Shown here piece after piece: positions 34,101-41,673 of a stretch of 57,102 nt of DNA. Made by a program: the position numbers and the translations under genes. Where the stretch lies: positions 1 through 57,102 of the forward strand of contig JAUXYA010000003.1 in the NCBI GenBank assembly GCA_030684405.1, read 5' to 3'. The notes below the pieces were generated by a model, which had not been told where the DNA came from, made no database searches, and was given only the letters and a program-made list of their open reading frames with translations. Position 1 is the first letter of the stretch. Each line of letters starts with the position of its first letter. This DNA is from Burkholderiales bacterium (GTDB taxonomy: Bacteria; Pseudomonadota; Gammaproteobacteria; Burkholderiales; SG8-41).

Positions 34101-37100
34101 TGGCGAGGGGCTCCGGTGTCGGTGGCGCGGCTGGCAGCATTGCCGTGAACAACACGGCGGGCAACATCAACACGACGGCGCTGAGCACTGCGGGCAACAC
34201 CAAGGGCGCCGGCGGCAGCATCACGCTGGAGGCCGCCGGCAACGTGCAGGTCACGGGCACGGTCTCGACTTCGGGCGGCGGCGGCGCGGGCACAACGGCC
34301 GGTGCGAATGCCGGCAATTTGATCATCGCCGGCGTGAACCGCGCGATCACGGGCGCGATCACCGCGAGCGGTGGCGCCGGGCTGGGTGTGAATCAGAATG
34401 GTGGTGCTGCGGGCACAGTGAGCATCACCGGCAGCGGCACACTGTCCACGGCGGGAATCACCGCAAGCACGGGTAATGCGACGGGCACCGGCACTGGCGG
34501 CATCGCCGGGAGCATCACCCTGACCGGTAGCGCAATCACTGCGACGGGAGCCCTGACGACGACCGGCGGCGCCAATGGCGCCGGCGGCAACATATCGGCG
34601 ACCACAACGGCCGGTTCGCTGAACGTGAACGGCGCAGTGACTGCCAGCGGCGGTGCGGCCGTGGCCGGCAACGGCGGCAACGCGGGCGGGCAGATCCAGT
34701 TGGCCGGAGCGGGCGGCGTGACGACGCTGGCACTGACCGGTGTCGGCACGGCAGGCAATGGCGCAGGTCGGTCGGGCGGTGCCGGTGGCGGCGTTAACGT
34801 CAGTTCGTCGGCTGGCAACCTGGTGGTCGGCGCGATCAATGTATCCGGTGGCGCTGCCGGGAGCGGCACGGCCGCAGGCGGCAACGGCGGTATGGTGTTG
34901 CTCGATGCCGGTGGTGCGTCGCCGCTGATTACGATGTCGGGGATCGCTGCAGCGGGCGGCAATCCCGCAGGTGCCGGCATCGCTGGCAACGGCGGCAATG
35001 TGACCGTGAACGACAACTCGCTGCTGGCCGCGAACACGGTGATCAATGCCAGTCCCGGTGCCGGCGGAACCGGTGGCGATGTGATGTTCTCGGGCAGTGT
35101 CAATTCGTCCGGCGCCGCACGCACCCTGACGGTCAACACAACGGGAACCACGACTTTTGGCGGCGCAGTGGGCAATGTGCTGGCCCTGGGTACGCTGACC
35201 ACCAATGCCGGTGGCAGGACGGTGCTGGGCGGCAATGTGACCACGGCCAATGCCGCGGTCAGTTTCGGCGATGCGGTCGAGTTGACCACTGATACGGTCA
35301 TCACTACCGGCAGCGGAGCCGTGGCATTTGCCGGCACCGTGGACGGCGGCCATGCCCTGACAGTAAATTCTTCAGGCGCAAAAACTTTCGGTGGCGCGGT
35401 GGGCGCTACGACCGCGCTGTCCAGCCTCGGGGTCAGTGCCGGCAGCACGACGGCCATCAATGGCGGCAGCATCACCACCACCGGCGCACAATCGTTCGGC
35501 AATGCCGTGACGTTGGGCGGATTGCCGGCGGCCACGCTCACTGCCGGCGGGGATGTGTCTTTCAGCAGCACGGTCAATGGCGCGCGGGCGCTGACCATCA
35601 ACACCCCAGGTAACACCGTGTTCGGTGCTGCCGTGGGCAATACCACGGCGCTGACCGGGATCACCACGAATGACGGCGGGGTCACCAGTCTCGCGGGCAA
35701 CGTCTCGACGACAAACGCGCCGATCAACTTCGGTGACCAGGTCGTGCTGGCGGGAAACAGCACGGTCAGTGCGGGTTCCGGTGCGGTGACTTTTTCCGCT
35801 ACCGTGAATTCCTCGGGGGCGGCGCGCGCGCTGACCGTCAATTCGACCGGCGTCACCACCTTTGGCGGCGCGGTGGGCGGCGGCCTCGCACTCGCGAGCC
35901 TGACAACCAACGCCGGTGGCAGCACCGTCATCGGCGGCGGTGCGGTGACCACCACCGGCAACCAGAACTGGGGTGATGCGGTGACGCTGACGGCTGACAC
36001 CGTGCTCACCGGCGCGACACCGACCTTTACATCGACTGTGAATGGCGGAGGACTCAACCTCAGGCTTGATTACAGCGGTCTGACCATCCTCAACGGCGCG
36101 AACTTCACCGGCATCCGCAATCTCGAAACCGGCAATGGCGGGGCCACGCAGCTTTCCGGCGCCATCGTGACAACGGGATCGCAGACCTATCACGATTCAG
36201 TGACAACAACGGGTGCCGTTACGTTGAACGCGGGCGGCGCCATCAGCGCTTCCGCCCCGGTGACCGCGACGGCTGGCCCGTTGACGCTGATTTCGAGCGC
36301 ATCCATCGACCTGTCAACGACTGGCAGCGATTTCGGTACGGTGCAGGCCACCGCGGCCGGAAACCTCACGCTGACCGATATCAACAACATCATCATCAGT
36401 TCTGTGGCGGCGGGCGGATCGGTACGGATTTCCGCCAGCGGCAACCTCACCCTGAACGGCGCAGTCAGCGCAGCCGCTGCGGGGGATGCCGCGGTGCTTG
36501 CCGCCGGCGGCAATTTCAACAATGCGGCAGGAGCGGCCGACGTCAGTACGCCGTCAGGCCGCTGGCTGGTGTACAGCGCCGATCCGGACACTGCGGTCTT
36601 TGGCGGTCTCATCAGCGGCAATGCAGGCCTGTGGTCGCAGACCTTTTCCGGCAATCCGCCCGAGACCGTTGCTGTCGGCGGCAACCGCTACCTGTTTGCT
36701 GCAGGGCGCGTACTGACGATATCCGCGGGAGATGCCAGCAAGGTCTACGGCGATGATGTCACCGGCCAGCTGACTGCGTATGCGGTCAATGGATTAAACA
36801 CCAACACCTATGGCGGCGTGATTACCGCAGACACGCAGATAGTTGCGGTGGCCGGTTTGCCGGGGCTGACCTCGGCCGGCACCGCGGCCAATGCCGACGT
36901 TGCCGGTTCACCTTATGCCATCACCGCCGGCGCAGGCACGCTGAGCAGCCCTCACGGTTATACCTTTGCCTATTCGGGTGTGCCCGGCCAGCTGACCGTA
37001 AGCCCGGCGCCGCTGACAGTGACGGCGAGCGATGCTGCGCGAAATTTTGGCGATCCGAATCCCGCTTTCAGCGCGGCTTATGCCGGACTTCGTGCCGGGG

Positions 37101-37405
37101 ATACGCCTGCGGCGCTGGGAGGAATGCTGCTCCTCAGTACACCGGCGGACCAGTCTTCCCAGCCCGGGTACTATGCGATCAATGCCGCTGGTCTGTCATC
37201 GCCCAACTACACACTGACTTACGTGCCGGGCCAGTTGCAGGTGATTGGCCGCACGACTGTCACCGTCAATCCGCAGATGAACGTGCAGGATCAGCTGCTG
37301 TCCATTGGTGCTGTCATTGAACCGCGGCAGCGTACGGGTGAAGACTCGACCTTGTCGTGCCGTTACCTCGGCCCGATAGGCGGTTTCGCCTGCGCCGGCA
37401 AGTGA
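31166..37405 (+). CDS. Filamentous-hemagglutinin-type (TpsA-like) exoprotein
   Basis: A 2079-residue secreted protein. The signal peptide (LSVLAVAACFGGAALANPAN) is followed by a two-partner-secretion domain (about 35-280) with hallmarks NPNGIVFGAGAQIDVAGLVA and ITGGSVYLVGNAVTNNG. A long beta-helical body of Gly/Ala/Thr/Asn repeats follows, including a tandem 283-residue duplication. Near the C-terminus are two MBG-type repeats (about 1850-2025; ISAGDASKVYGDDVTG and TASDAARNFGDPNPAF). There is no autotransporter barrel, so a TpsB partner is expected but is not in the window. GTG 31166 gives a normal signal peptide; GTG 31142 is also possible, and neither has a clear ribosome-binding site. Likely role: surface adhesion or biofilm matrix. 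Confidence 0.88.
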   Translation: MQKVSKNVLLPRLSVLAVAACFGGAALANPANPTVVHGTATFQQAGNILNITNSANAIINWGSFSISVGELTRFIQPSALSAVLNRVTGQDPSAILGALQSNGRVFLINPNGIVFGAGAQIDVAGLVASTLNLSNEDFLNNRMRFTDGIGAGSVVNQGQITGGSVYLVGNAVTNNGLITSPNGEVVLAAGNSVELVNPGTPNLRVEINAPDNEARNLGTISAEAGRIGIYAGLINNSGTLNASSAVAEGGRILLKATQNASTTTDSQISASGGAGGAVTIESDGTTLVEGRVNATGSAGAGGSVHLLGERVGLIGNASIDASGATGGGTVLVGGDYQGANPEIRNAERAYVGRNVAIRADALIEGDGGKVIVWADGDTRYAGSISARGAGSGDGGFVEVSGKHLLDFHGRVDVGADSGVGGLVLLDPQDILLNTSTQPTPPVNPDGVPDVAFGDAPDPGTYTIQIADVTGFSELYLQATRNITVANAVTMGAGNSIRLEANNNITVNAGATMTVSGAGSITLTADADSSGAGAVSLAAGLVAREGGITISGAGVTGTAAGTISTTGAGNLDAGNVTINASGTVSLLGAITASGGTATGGNPGRNGGNVTINAAGVSTAAITANGSAGVGAGLSQQGGAGGTITINSTGGVTTGALGASGGNASTTNAAGGAGGAIAINNSVAGNVTTGALTARNGSATGSGIGGAGGGITVTNTAGNISTAAISTAGNAKGAGGNVTLDAGGGVQVTGTISTSGGGGLGVTPGANAGNLIITGVNRAITGAITASGGAGLGANQNAGAAGTVSITGSGTLSTAGITARTGNATGTGAGGAAGSITLTGSTVTAGALTTSGGSNGDAGAISVTAASGLLNLTGNLAASGGAAVSGTGGNDGATVVLGGVNVTTLALTASGSNGTGANQAGGAGGSITVNSTGGVTTGAVTASGGNATATNGNGGAAGSIAVNNSVAGNVATTTLTARNGLARGSGVGGAAGSIAVNNTAGNINTTALSTAGNTKGAGGSITLEAAGNVQVTGTVSTSGGGGAGTTAGANAGNLIIAGVNRAITGAITASGGAGLGVNQNGGAAGTVSITGSGTLSTAGITASTGNATGTGTGGIAGSITLTGSAITATGALTTTGGANGAGGNISATTTAGSLNVNGAVTASGGAAVAGNGGNAGGQIQLAGAGGVTTLALTGVGTAGNGAGRSGGAGGGVNVSSSAGNLVVGAINVSGGAAGSGTAAGGNGGMVLLDAGGASPLITMSGIAAAGGNPAGAGIAGNGGNVTVNDNSLLAANTVINASPGAGGTGGDVMFSGSVNSSGAARTLTVNTTGTTTFGGAVGNVLALGTLTTNAGGRTVLGGNVTTANAAVSFGDAVELTTDTVITTGSGAVAFAGTVDGGHALTVNSSGAKTFGGAVGATTALSSLGVSAGSTTAINGGSITTTGAQSFGNAVTLGGLPAATLTAGGDVSFSSTVNGARALTINTPGNTVFGAAVGNTTALTGITTNDGGVTSLAGNVSTTNAPINFGDQVVLAGNSTVSAGSGAVTFSATVNSSGAARALTVNSTGVTTFGGAVGGGLALASLTTNAGGSTVIGGGAVTTTGNQNWGDAVTLTADTVLTGATPTFTSTVNGGGLNLRLDYSGLTILNGANFTGIRNLETGNGGATQLSGAIVTTGSQTYHDSVTTTGAVTLNAGGAISASAPVTATAGPLTLISSASIDLSTTGSDFGTVQATAAGNLTLTDINNIIISSVAAGGSVRISASGNLTLNGAVSAAAAGDAAVLAAGGNFNNAAGAADVSTPSGRWLVYSADPDTAVFGGLISGNAGLWSQTFSGNPPETVAVGGNRYLFAAGRVLTISAGDASKVYGDDVTGQLTAYAVNGLNTNTYGGVITADTQIVAVAGLPGLTSAGTAANADVAGSPYAITAGAGTLSSPHGYTFAYSGVPGQLTVSPAPLTVTASDAARNFGDPNPAFSAAYAGLRAGDTPAALGGMLLLSTPADQSSQPGYYAINAAGLSSPNYTLTYVPGQLQVIGRTTVTVNPQMNVQDQLLSIGAVIEPRQRTGEDSTLSCRYLGPIGGFACAGK
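32930..34627 (+). repeat. 849-bp tandem duplication within the adhesin gene
   Basis: Two in-frame units of 849 bp (283 codons) start near 32930 and 33779; a partial third unit follows. The offset is constant: NSTGGVTTG is encoded from near 33098 and 33947, and GVNRAITGAITASGGAG from 33482 and 34331. Boundaries are approximate. Confidence 0.8.
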
Positions 37406-37435
37406 TTTCTTCGCATTAGCCGGAAAGTGCCGGGG

Positions 37436-38092
37436 TCAGGGTTGTGCCGGCTGAAACATGAGGAAATACTGGTTGGGCAGGAATCCGTATTCCTCCGACA
37501 AGATGTAGCCTGCACGTTTCAACTCGACCTTCACCTGTTCCGCGGCAATGCGCGCCGCGCGCGGTGGACCCACTGGCGAGTCGAGCTTGAAATCAATGAT
37601 CGCCAGTCGTCCGCCGGATTTCAAGGCGTCCTTCAGCTTTCGGAAGTATTGTTCGCGGTTGTCGATGTGGTGGTAGACATCGACCAGGATGGCGAGATCG
37701 ACCTTGCCCGGAAGTTTGGGATCACCGGGCTGTGCCTGCACAGCGCTCAGGTTGCCGAGTCCGGAACGTTTTGCACGCTCTGCAAGGTACTTCACCATGT
37801 CGGGCTCGGCATCGACCGCGAAGACGCGGCCTTGCGGCACCATGTGAGCGAAACGCACCGCGAAATAACCGGTGCCGGCACCGATGTCGGCAACGACCGC
37901 GTCCGGTTTCAGTTTCAGTGCCTGGATCACCTCGTGCGGCTTCTGCCAGGCGTCACGCTGCGGATCGTCGAATATTTTCGCCCAGTGTTCTGCGCCGCTG
38001 AAACTGTGGTCATGCCGGTGCGGGGTTTGTGCCGCAGCCGGCAGGACCGATAACGCGCAGAGCACTGTGAGGAGCAGGGGGAGCCGTTTCAT
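37436..38092 (-). CDS. Exported methyltransferase-like protein
   Basis: A 218-residue class I methyltransferase fold: VVADIGAGTGYFAVRFA (SAM-binding motif I, about residue 68), VFAVDAEPDM, and LAILVDVYHHI with LKSGGRLAIIDF. It begins with a clear signal peptide (MKRLPLLLTVLCALSVLPAAAQ) and a His-rich segment (TPHRHDHSF), so it should be exported, although SAM is cytoplasmic. Catalytic activity in the periplasm is therefore doubtful, and it may have another role. A truncated copy lies at 30746-30976. The next gene upstream on the same strand encodes a Met-rich exported protein. Confidence 0.8.
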   Translation of the reverse strand: MKRLPLLLTVLCALSVLPAAAQTPHRHDHSFSGAEHWAKIFDDPQRDAWQKPHEVIQALKLKPDAVVADIGAGTGYFAVRFAHMVPQGRVFAVDAEPDMVKYLAERAKRSGLGNLSAVQAQPGDPKLPGKVDLAILVDVYHHIDNREQYFRKLKDALKSGGRLAIIDFKLDSPVGPPRAARIAAEQVKVELKRAGYILSEEYGFLPNQYFLMFQPAQP

Positions 38093-38124
38093 GTGGAAGA
38101 GTCCTTGTTTGTGCTATTGCGGAT

Positions 38125-38844
38125 TTAATGCGCGTGTTGCTGTTGCCGGCCCTGGGCCGCAGGGACGACAGCGCCGGCGCGTGCGCCGCGCGGTCCGCCC
38201 GGTCCCATCGCCATGCGCGCGTCGATGCCGCGGTGGAAGGCGACCGGCCCTTCCTTGACCAGTTCGGTGACCTCGTCGGCGTGTGCCTGCAGCGCCGTGG
38301 CCACCTTCGGATCGGGCGAAGTGCGGGTGACGATGGCGCCCTTCGCCGTGAATTCGATCTTGGACTTGATGTTCTTCGCATTGTCGAAAATCACCGGCAG
38401 CGTGGTGCTGAAGATGTTGAATTCCTTGCCCTCCTGGAGTCGGCCGGACATGCTGGCAACGTGGGCCTTGATGTCCTGGGCGATCTTCGGATCGTCGGAT
38501 TCAGTGACGGTCCTGATGCCGTCGGGCAGGCGGGTGACCGTGCGGCGGATTTTGGTGTTTTCATGCACCAGGTTCATCGTAATGCCCATGTCGGCTGCGG
38601 AATTGGCGTCCTGCGTGGTCAGCATGCCGACCGGGCCGCGGCCCATGCCCCCGCCCCCGCCCATGCCGGGGCCCATGCCCTGGCGCATCATCGGCTCGTG
38701 GCCGGCACTGCCGTGGTCATGCTGGTTGGCGCCGCGCCCGCCGCCTGTGGACTGCGCGAATACGGCACTTGCCGCGAATACGGCACTTGCCGCGAATATG
38801 GCCGCTGCGGCTGCGGCGATGGCGATCTGGTTTCCCTGTTTCAT
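38125..38844 (-). CDS. Exported protein of unknown function, Met/Gly-rich
   Basis: A 239-residue protein with a signal sequence that includes a small tandem repeat (FAASAVFAASAVFA, from a repeated 18-bp DNA unit near 38758-38795). A Gly/Met/His-rich linker (HEPMMRQGMGPGMGGGGGMG) follows, then a folded domain (NLVHENTKIRRTVTRLPDGI, ADEVTELVKEGPVAFHRGID) and an Arg/Gly-rich tail ending HAH. The family is not recognised. The Met-rich linker and neighbours suggest a periplasmic metal or envelope-stress role, which is inference only. Confidence 0.7.
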   Translation of the reverse strand: MKQGNQIAIAAAAAAIFAASAVFAASAVFAQSTGGGRGANQHDHGSAGHEPMMRQGMGPGMGGGGGMGRGPVGMLTTQDANSAADMGITMNLVHENTKIRRTVTRLPDGIRTVTESDDPKIAQDIKAHVASMSGRLQEGKEFNIFSTTLPVIFDNAKNIKSKIEFTAKGAIVTRTSPDPKVATALQAHADEVTELVKEGPVAFHRGIDARMAMGPGGPRGARAGAVVPAAQGRQQQHAH

Positions 38845-38916
38845 CTAGCGCTCCTCGTCATGATCTTGAAAAGACGGAGGGGCCGGACCGCGCCCCTCCC
38901 ACTGTTGCCGCCAGGC

Positions 38917-39375
38917 TCAGTGCTTGTGCTCGGTGTTCGCCGGTGCGTTGCGGCCTTGCGGACCGCGGTGCTCCGGCAGGGTGATGCCTTTCTCGGCCGC
39001 GCGCTTCTCCATCTCGGTGCGGTTGGCCAGTGCAATCTGCTGGCGCTCTTCCGGGGTTTTGGCGTTGCGCATTTTCTCACGGAGGGCAGTGCGCTCTTCC
39101 GGAGTGACCAGCGACTGGCCGGTCTGCGCGCCGTGCTGGCCGTGGCCCTGGGCCTTGCCATGTCCGGCATGTGATTCACCGTGTTTCATGCCTTGCATGC
39201 GGCCTTGTTTCATGCCTTCCATGCGGTTCTGGCCGCCGTGGCCCTGCATGCCCTGGTGCTGTCCGCCCTGCTGCGCGCCATGGCCCATGCTGTTACCCAT
39301 CGGGCTGGCGTGGACGGCGGCGGCAATGCCGAGGGAAAGGGCAACTGCGGCAGTGATCTTGTTCAGCGTATTCAT
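38917..39375 (-). CDS. Exported Met/His/Gln-rich protein, Spy/CpxP-like
   Basis: A 152-residue protein: signal peptide (GIAAAVHAS), then low-complexity Met-Gly-His-Gln repeats (GQHQGMQGHGGQNRMEGMKQ, GRMQGMKHGESHAGHG), then a helical region with SLVTPEERTALREKMRNAKT and TPEERQQIALANRTEMEKRA, like the LTxEQR motifs of Spy/CpxP periplasmic chaperones. It may bind metal through the repeats or protect envelope proteins. It is the first of three same-strand genes (38917, 38125, 37436) and lies near a two-component system. Confidence 0.7.
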   Translation of the reverse strand: MNTLNKITAAVALSLGIAAAVHASPMGNSMGHGAQQGGQHQGMQGHGGQNRMEGMKQGRMQGMKHGESHAGHGKAQGHGQHGAQTGQSLVTPEERTALREKMRNAKTPEERQQIALANRTEMEKRAAEKGITLPEHRGPQGRNAPANTEHKH

Positions 39376-39588
39376 GGTCTCTTCCTTTGTGTAAGTTGGG
39401 GAGTTCTGTCCGGGTCCGTTCGCCTTTGCGTGAACGCTCCCGACGCCTGCATTAACGCATTAGCCTGTAAATCAACTGTTACCGGCAAGGGTCGTTTGGT
39501 ATCGCTGTCTTGCAGCCGGAGAGGCATTGATACACTGCGATACAATTTTTCGGGCGGCTCCCACAGGCCTCCGGTATAAACACGAGCC

Positions 39589-39735
39589 ATGAATGCAGCC
39601 ATGAATACGCCAAACCATATCCTGGTGGCGGACGGCAACCGGGAAATCCGCAACCTGCTTACCGAGCACCTGCAGCGGCAGGTTTATCGAGTGGCAGCTG
39701 GCGCGGCTGGCAAGGGCGTTGAGAGCAGCCGATGA
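39589..39735 (+). pseudogene. Truncated response-regulator fragment
   Basis: Forty-eight codons (MNTPNHILVADGNREIRNLL from the internal ATG, ending VESSR) copy the start of the response regulator at 40948 (NVPDHILVVDDDREIRSLL), including TEHLQRQ versus TEYLQQQ. Two of the three acidic-pocket residues are lost (DGN instead of DDD), and the frame stops before the phosphorylation site. The TGA overlaps the ATG of the following hydrolase gene. It is a relic of a duplication. Confidence 0.8.
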
Positions 39736-40739
39736 AGCGACGTGAGTTCATTGCTTGCGGCGGACTCGCCGGGGTCGCTTGTCTTGAATTGTTTCAGGCT
39801 CCAGCAATGCCGCAGGCTTTCGCGAGGGATGTGGCCAACCCGCTTCCCTTGAGTTTTAGTGGACTGCAGAATGAATTGGCCCGGATCAAGCCCGATGTCG
39901 GTCGTTTCCGGCGGGAGGGACCGTTCAAGGTCGATGTGCACGAGAACTATGTCTTGCCTGTATCCACTCAGCGGACTGATGCCGATCTCGCATTCTCGTC
40001 GTTCCCGGATATGCAACCGCGTCAGCCGAGCTCGCAACCATTAGCCAAAGATCAAATTGATTCGGACTTGATCCTTGCCCGGCATGCTGAGCGCGTTCCG
40101 TTGATCATTTTCATGCACGGTTTTGGTGGCTCGACGATCAACCATTTAGAACAGGCCCGCCACGTGGCTTCCTGGGGCATGCACGCCATTACCCTGCGAT
40201 TGTTCAATGACAGTGAATGGGGTACGAACGGGCGGACGGTCGCCAGGCTTGTGCGTTTTCTGATGTCGCCCCCAAGGGACCTTGAACCTCGCATTGATCC
40301 CGCCAAAATTATTCTTGTGGGATACTCGTTCGGAGCGATTTCCGCCTCGATGGCACTGGCTTTGAAAGCGCCCGCCAAAGGCGCGGTCCTGCTTGACCCC
40401 GCTGCTGTCCGCACTGCTATTTCGACCTGGCTGCCCTTGGTTGAGGAGCCTGTGATGATCATCGGAGCTGACGAAAATTATGTTCAGGCGAACCTCCGCG
40501 ATCACTACTTTCAGCATCTCGGAGGCAACGTAGTCGAGGTATCAGTCAAGGGTGCGACTCATGAAGATGCCCAGTCTATGGAGGATGTCGAAACGACGAG
40601 GGAGCGGCAGACTACGTTCAACAGCATAATCACCGCGGCAGCTTTCAGCCTTGCCGGTGGTGGCGCGCTTGAATATGTGTGGGCGAGCATTAAAAGCGAG
40701 CTTGACGGCGGGAGGCTTTTTGGGGCGCGAAGAAAATGA
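39732..40739 (+). CDS. Alpha/beta hydrolase family protein, exported
   Basis: A 335-residue protein with a Tat-like or Sec signal (MKRREFIACGGLAGVACLEL). An alpha/beta hydrolase core has the oxyanion region IFMHGFGGS, the nucleophile elbow VGYSFGAISAS and a likely catalytic His in KGATHEDAQ. It is a paralogue of the lipoprotein at 48102-49070: both share FRREGPFKV-like and HEDAQ motifs and the ending GRLFxARxK. The substrate is unknown; similarity to chlorophyllase- or PET-hydrolase-like proteins is possible. It begins inside the stop of the truncated response-regulator copy. Confidence 0.7.
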   Translation: MKRREFIACGGLAGVACLELFQAPAMPQAFARDVANPLPLSFSGLQNELARIKPDVGRFRREGPFKVDVHENYVLPVSTQRTDADLAFSSFPDMQPRQPSSQPLAKDQIDSDLILARHAERVPLIIFMHGFGGSTINHLEQARHVASWGMHAITLRLFNDSEWGTNGRTVARLVRFLMSPPRDLEPRIDPAKIILVGYSFGAISASMALALKAPAKGAVLLDPAAVRTAISTWLPLVEEPVMIIGADENYVQANLRDHYFQHLGGNVVEVSVKGATHEDAQSMEDVETTRERQTTFNSIITAAAFSLAGGGALEYVWASIKSELDGGRLFGARRK

Positions 40740-40770
40740 CTGCATGGTTTGCGATCAATAATTTCAGGAC

Positions 40771-40925
40771 TATTGAGTATTACGTAACTGCGCGACACTC
40801 CTCCCTCACCCTCGATTCCTCTCCCTCCGGGACCAGGGGACACTGGAAGCGAAGCAGAGGGATCGAGGGTGAGGGAACATGTCGGAATAGATATGCCGTG
40901 TCATGGGGTTTGGTAATCCTCAATA
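40771..40925. mobile_element. MITE-like element with terminal inverted repeats
   Basis: A 155-bp non-coding element between TATTGAGTATTAC (40771-40783) and GTAATCCTCAATA (40913-40925), which are complementary at 12 of 13 positions. Inside is a second inverted repeat, CCCTCACCCTCGAT (40803-40816) with ATCGAGGGTGAGGG (40862-40875), a perfect 14-bp match. The termini resemble the TTCTCAATAA end of repeat family A. There is no transposase. It lies between the hydrolase and the response regulator. Confidence 0.65.
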
Positions 40926-40947
40926 ATGGGAGTTTTAAATACCAGCC

Positions 40948-41673
40948 ATGAACGTACCAGACCACATCCTCGTGGTTGACGATGACCGGGAGATCCGCAG
41001 CCTGCTCACTGAGTACCTGCAGCAGCAGGGCTACCGCGTCAGCGCGGCCGCTGACGGCAGGGGGCTGCACGCGGCGATGGCACAGGCCCACCCCGACCTG
41101 GTGATTCTCGACCTGATGCTGCCCGGCGAGGACGGCCTGACGCTGTGCCGGGAGTTGCGTGCACGCTCCGAGGTGCCGGTCATCATGCTCACCGCCCGCG
41201 GCGAGGAGACTGACCGAATCGTCGGGCTCGAACTGGGTGCCGATGACTATGTCGCCAAGCCTTTCAGCCCGCGCGAGCTGCTGGCGCGCATCAAGAGTGT
41301 GCTGCGGCGCGCGCGTGCCCTGCCCGAAAATCTGAGGAGCGGCGACACCGGCGTATTCCGCTTTGCCGGGTGGACATTGGATGCGGCGACCCGCAATCTG
41401 ACTTCTCCGCAAGGCGTGCTGGTGGCGCTCTCCGGCACTGATTTCCGGCTGTTGAAGATTTTTGTTGAACATCCCAACCGTGTGCTGAACCGTGACCAGT
41501 TGGTCGACCTGATGCTCGCGCGCGAGGCCGGCCCCTACGACCGCGCGATCGATATCCAGGTGAGCCGCCTGCGGCAGCGGCTCGGCGAGGACGCGAAGGA
41601 GCCCGTGATCATCAAGACCGTGCGCGGGCAGGGTTATGTGTTTGCCGCGCATATCGAGAGCGCGCCGCAATGA
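40948..41673 (+). CDS. OmpR-family response regulator
   Basis: A 241-residue regulator: receiver domain with DDD pocket (LVVDDDREI), phospho-acceptor Asp in VILDLMLPGEDG (about residue 54) and KPFSPRELLARI, followed by an OmpR-type winged helix (FRLLKIFVEHPNRVLNRDQL, TVRGQGYVFA). It overlaps the sensor kinase gene by four bases. A truncated copy of its 5' end lies at 39589-39735. It might control the neighbouring exported Met-rich proteins, as CpxR controls spy, but no operator was identified. Confidence 0.88.
   Translation: MNVPDHILVVDDDREIRSLLTEYLQQQGYRVSAAADGRGLHAAMAQAHPDLVILDLMLPGEDGLTLCRELRARSEVPVIMLTARGEETDRIVGLELGADDYVAKPFSPRELLARIKSVLRRARALPENLRSGDTGVFRFAGWTLDAATRNLTSPQGVLVALSGTDFRLLKIFVEHPNRVLNRDQLVDLMLAREAGPYDRAIDIQVSRLRQRLGEDAKEPVIIKTVRGQGYVFAAHIESAPQ

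Noticed and set aside
32800-34650. Regular repeats considered as a CRISPR-like or satellite array
   Set aside because: The repeats are in frame within a beta-helical adhesin, with period 849 bp and no spacer structure.
31397-35353. A 1318-codon open frame on the minus strand inside the adhesin gene
   Set aside because: It mirrors the Gly/Ala/Thr-rich repeats of the plus-strand gene, has no ribosome-binding site, and its product is low-complexity Arg/Ala/Gly sequence. Long antisense frames are expected in GC-rich repetitive genes.
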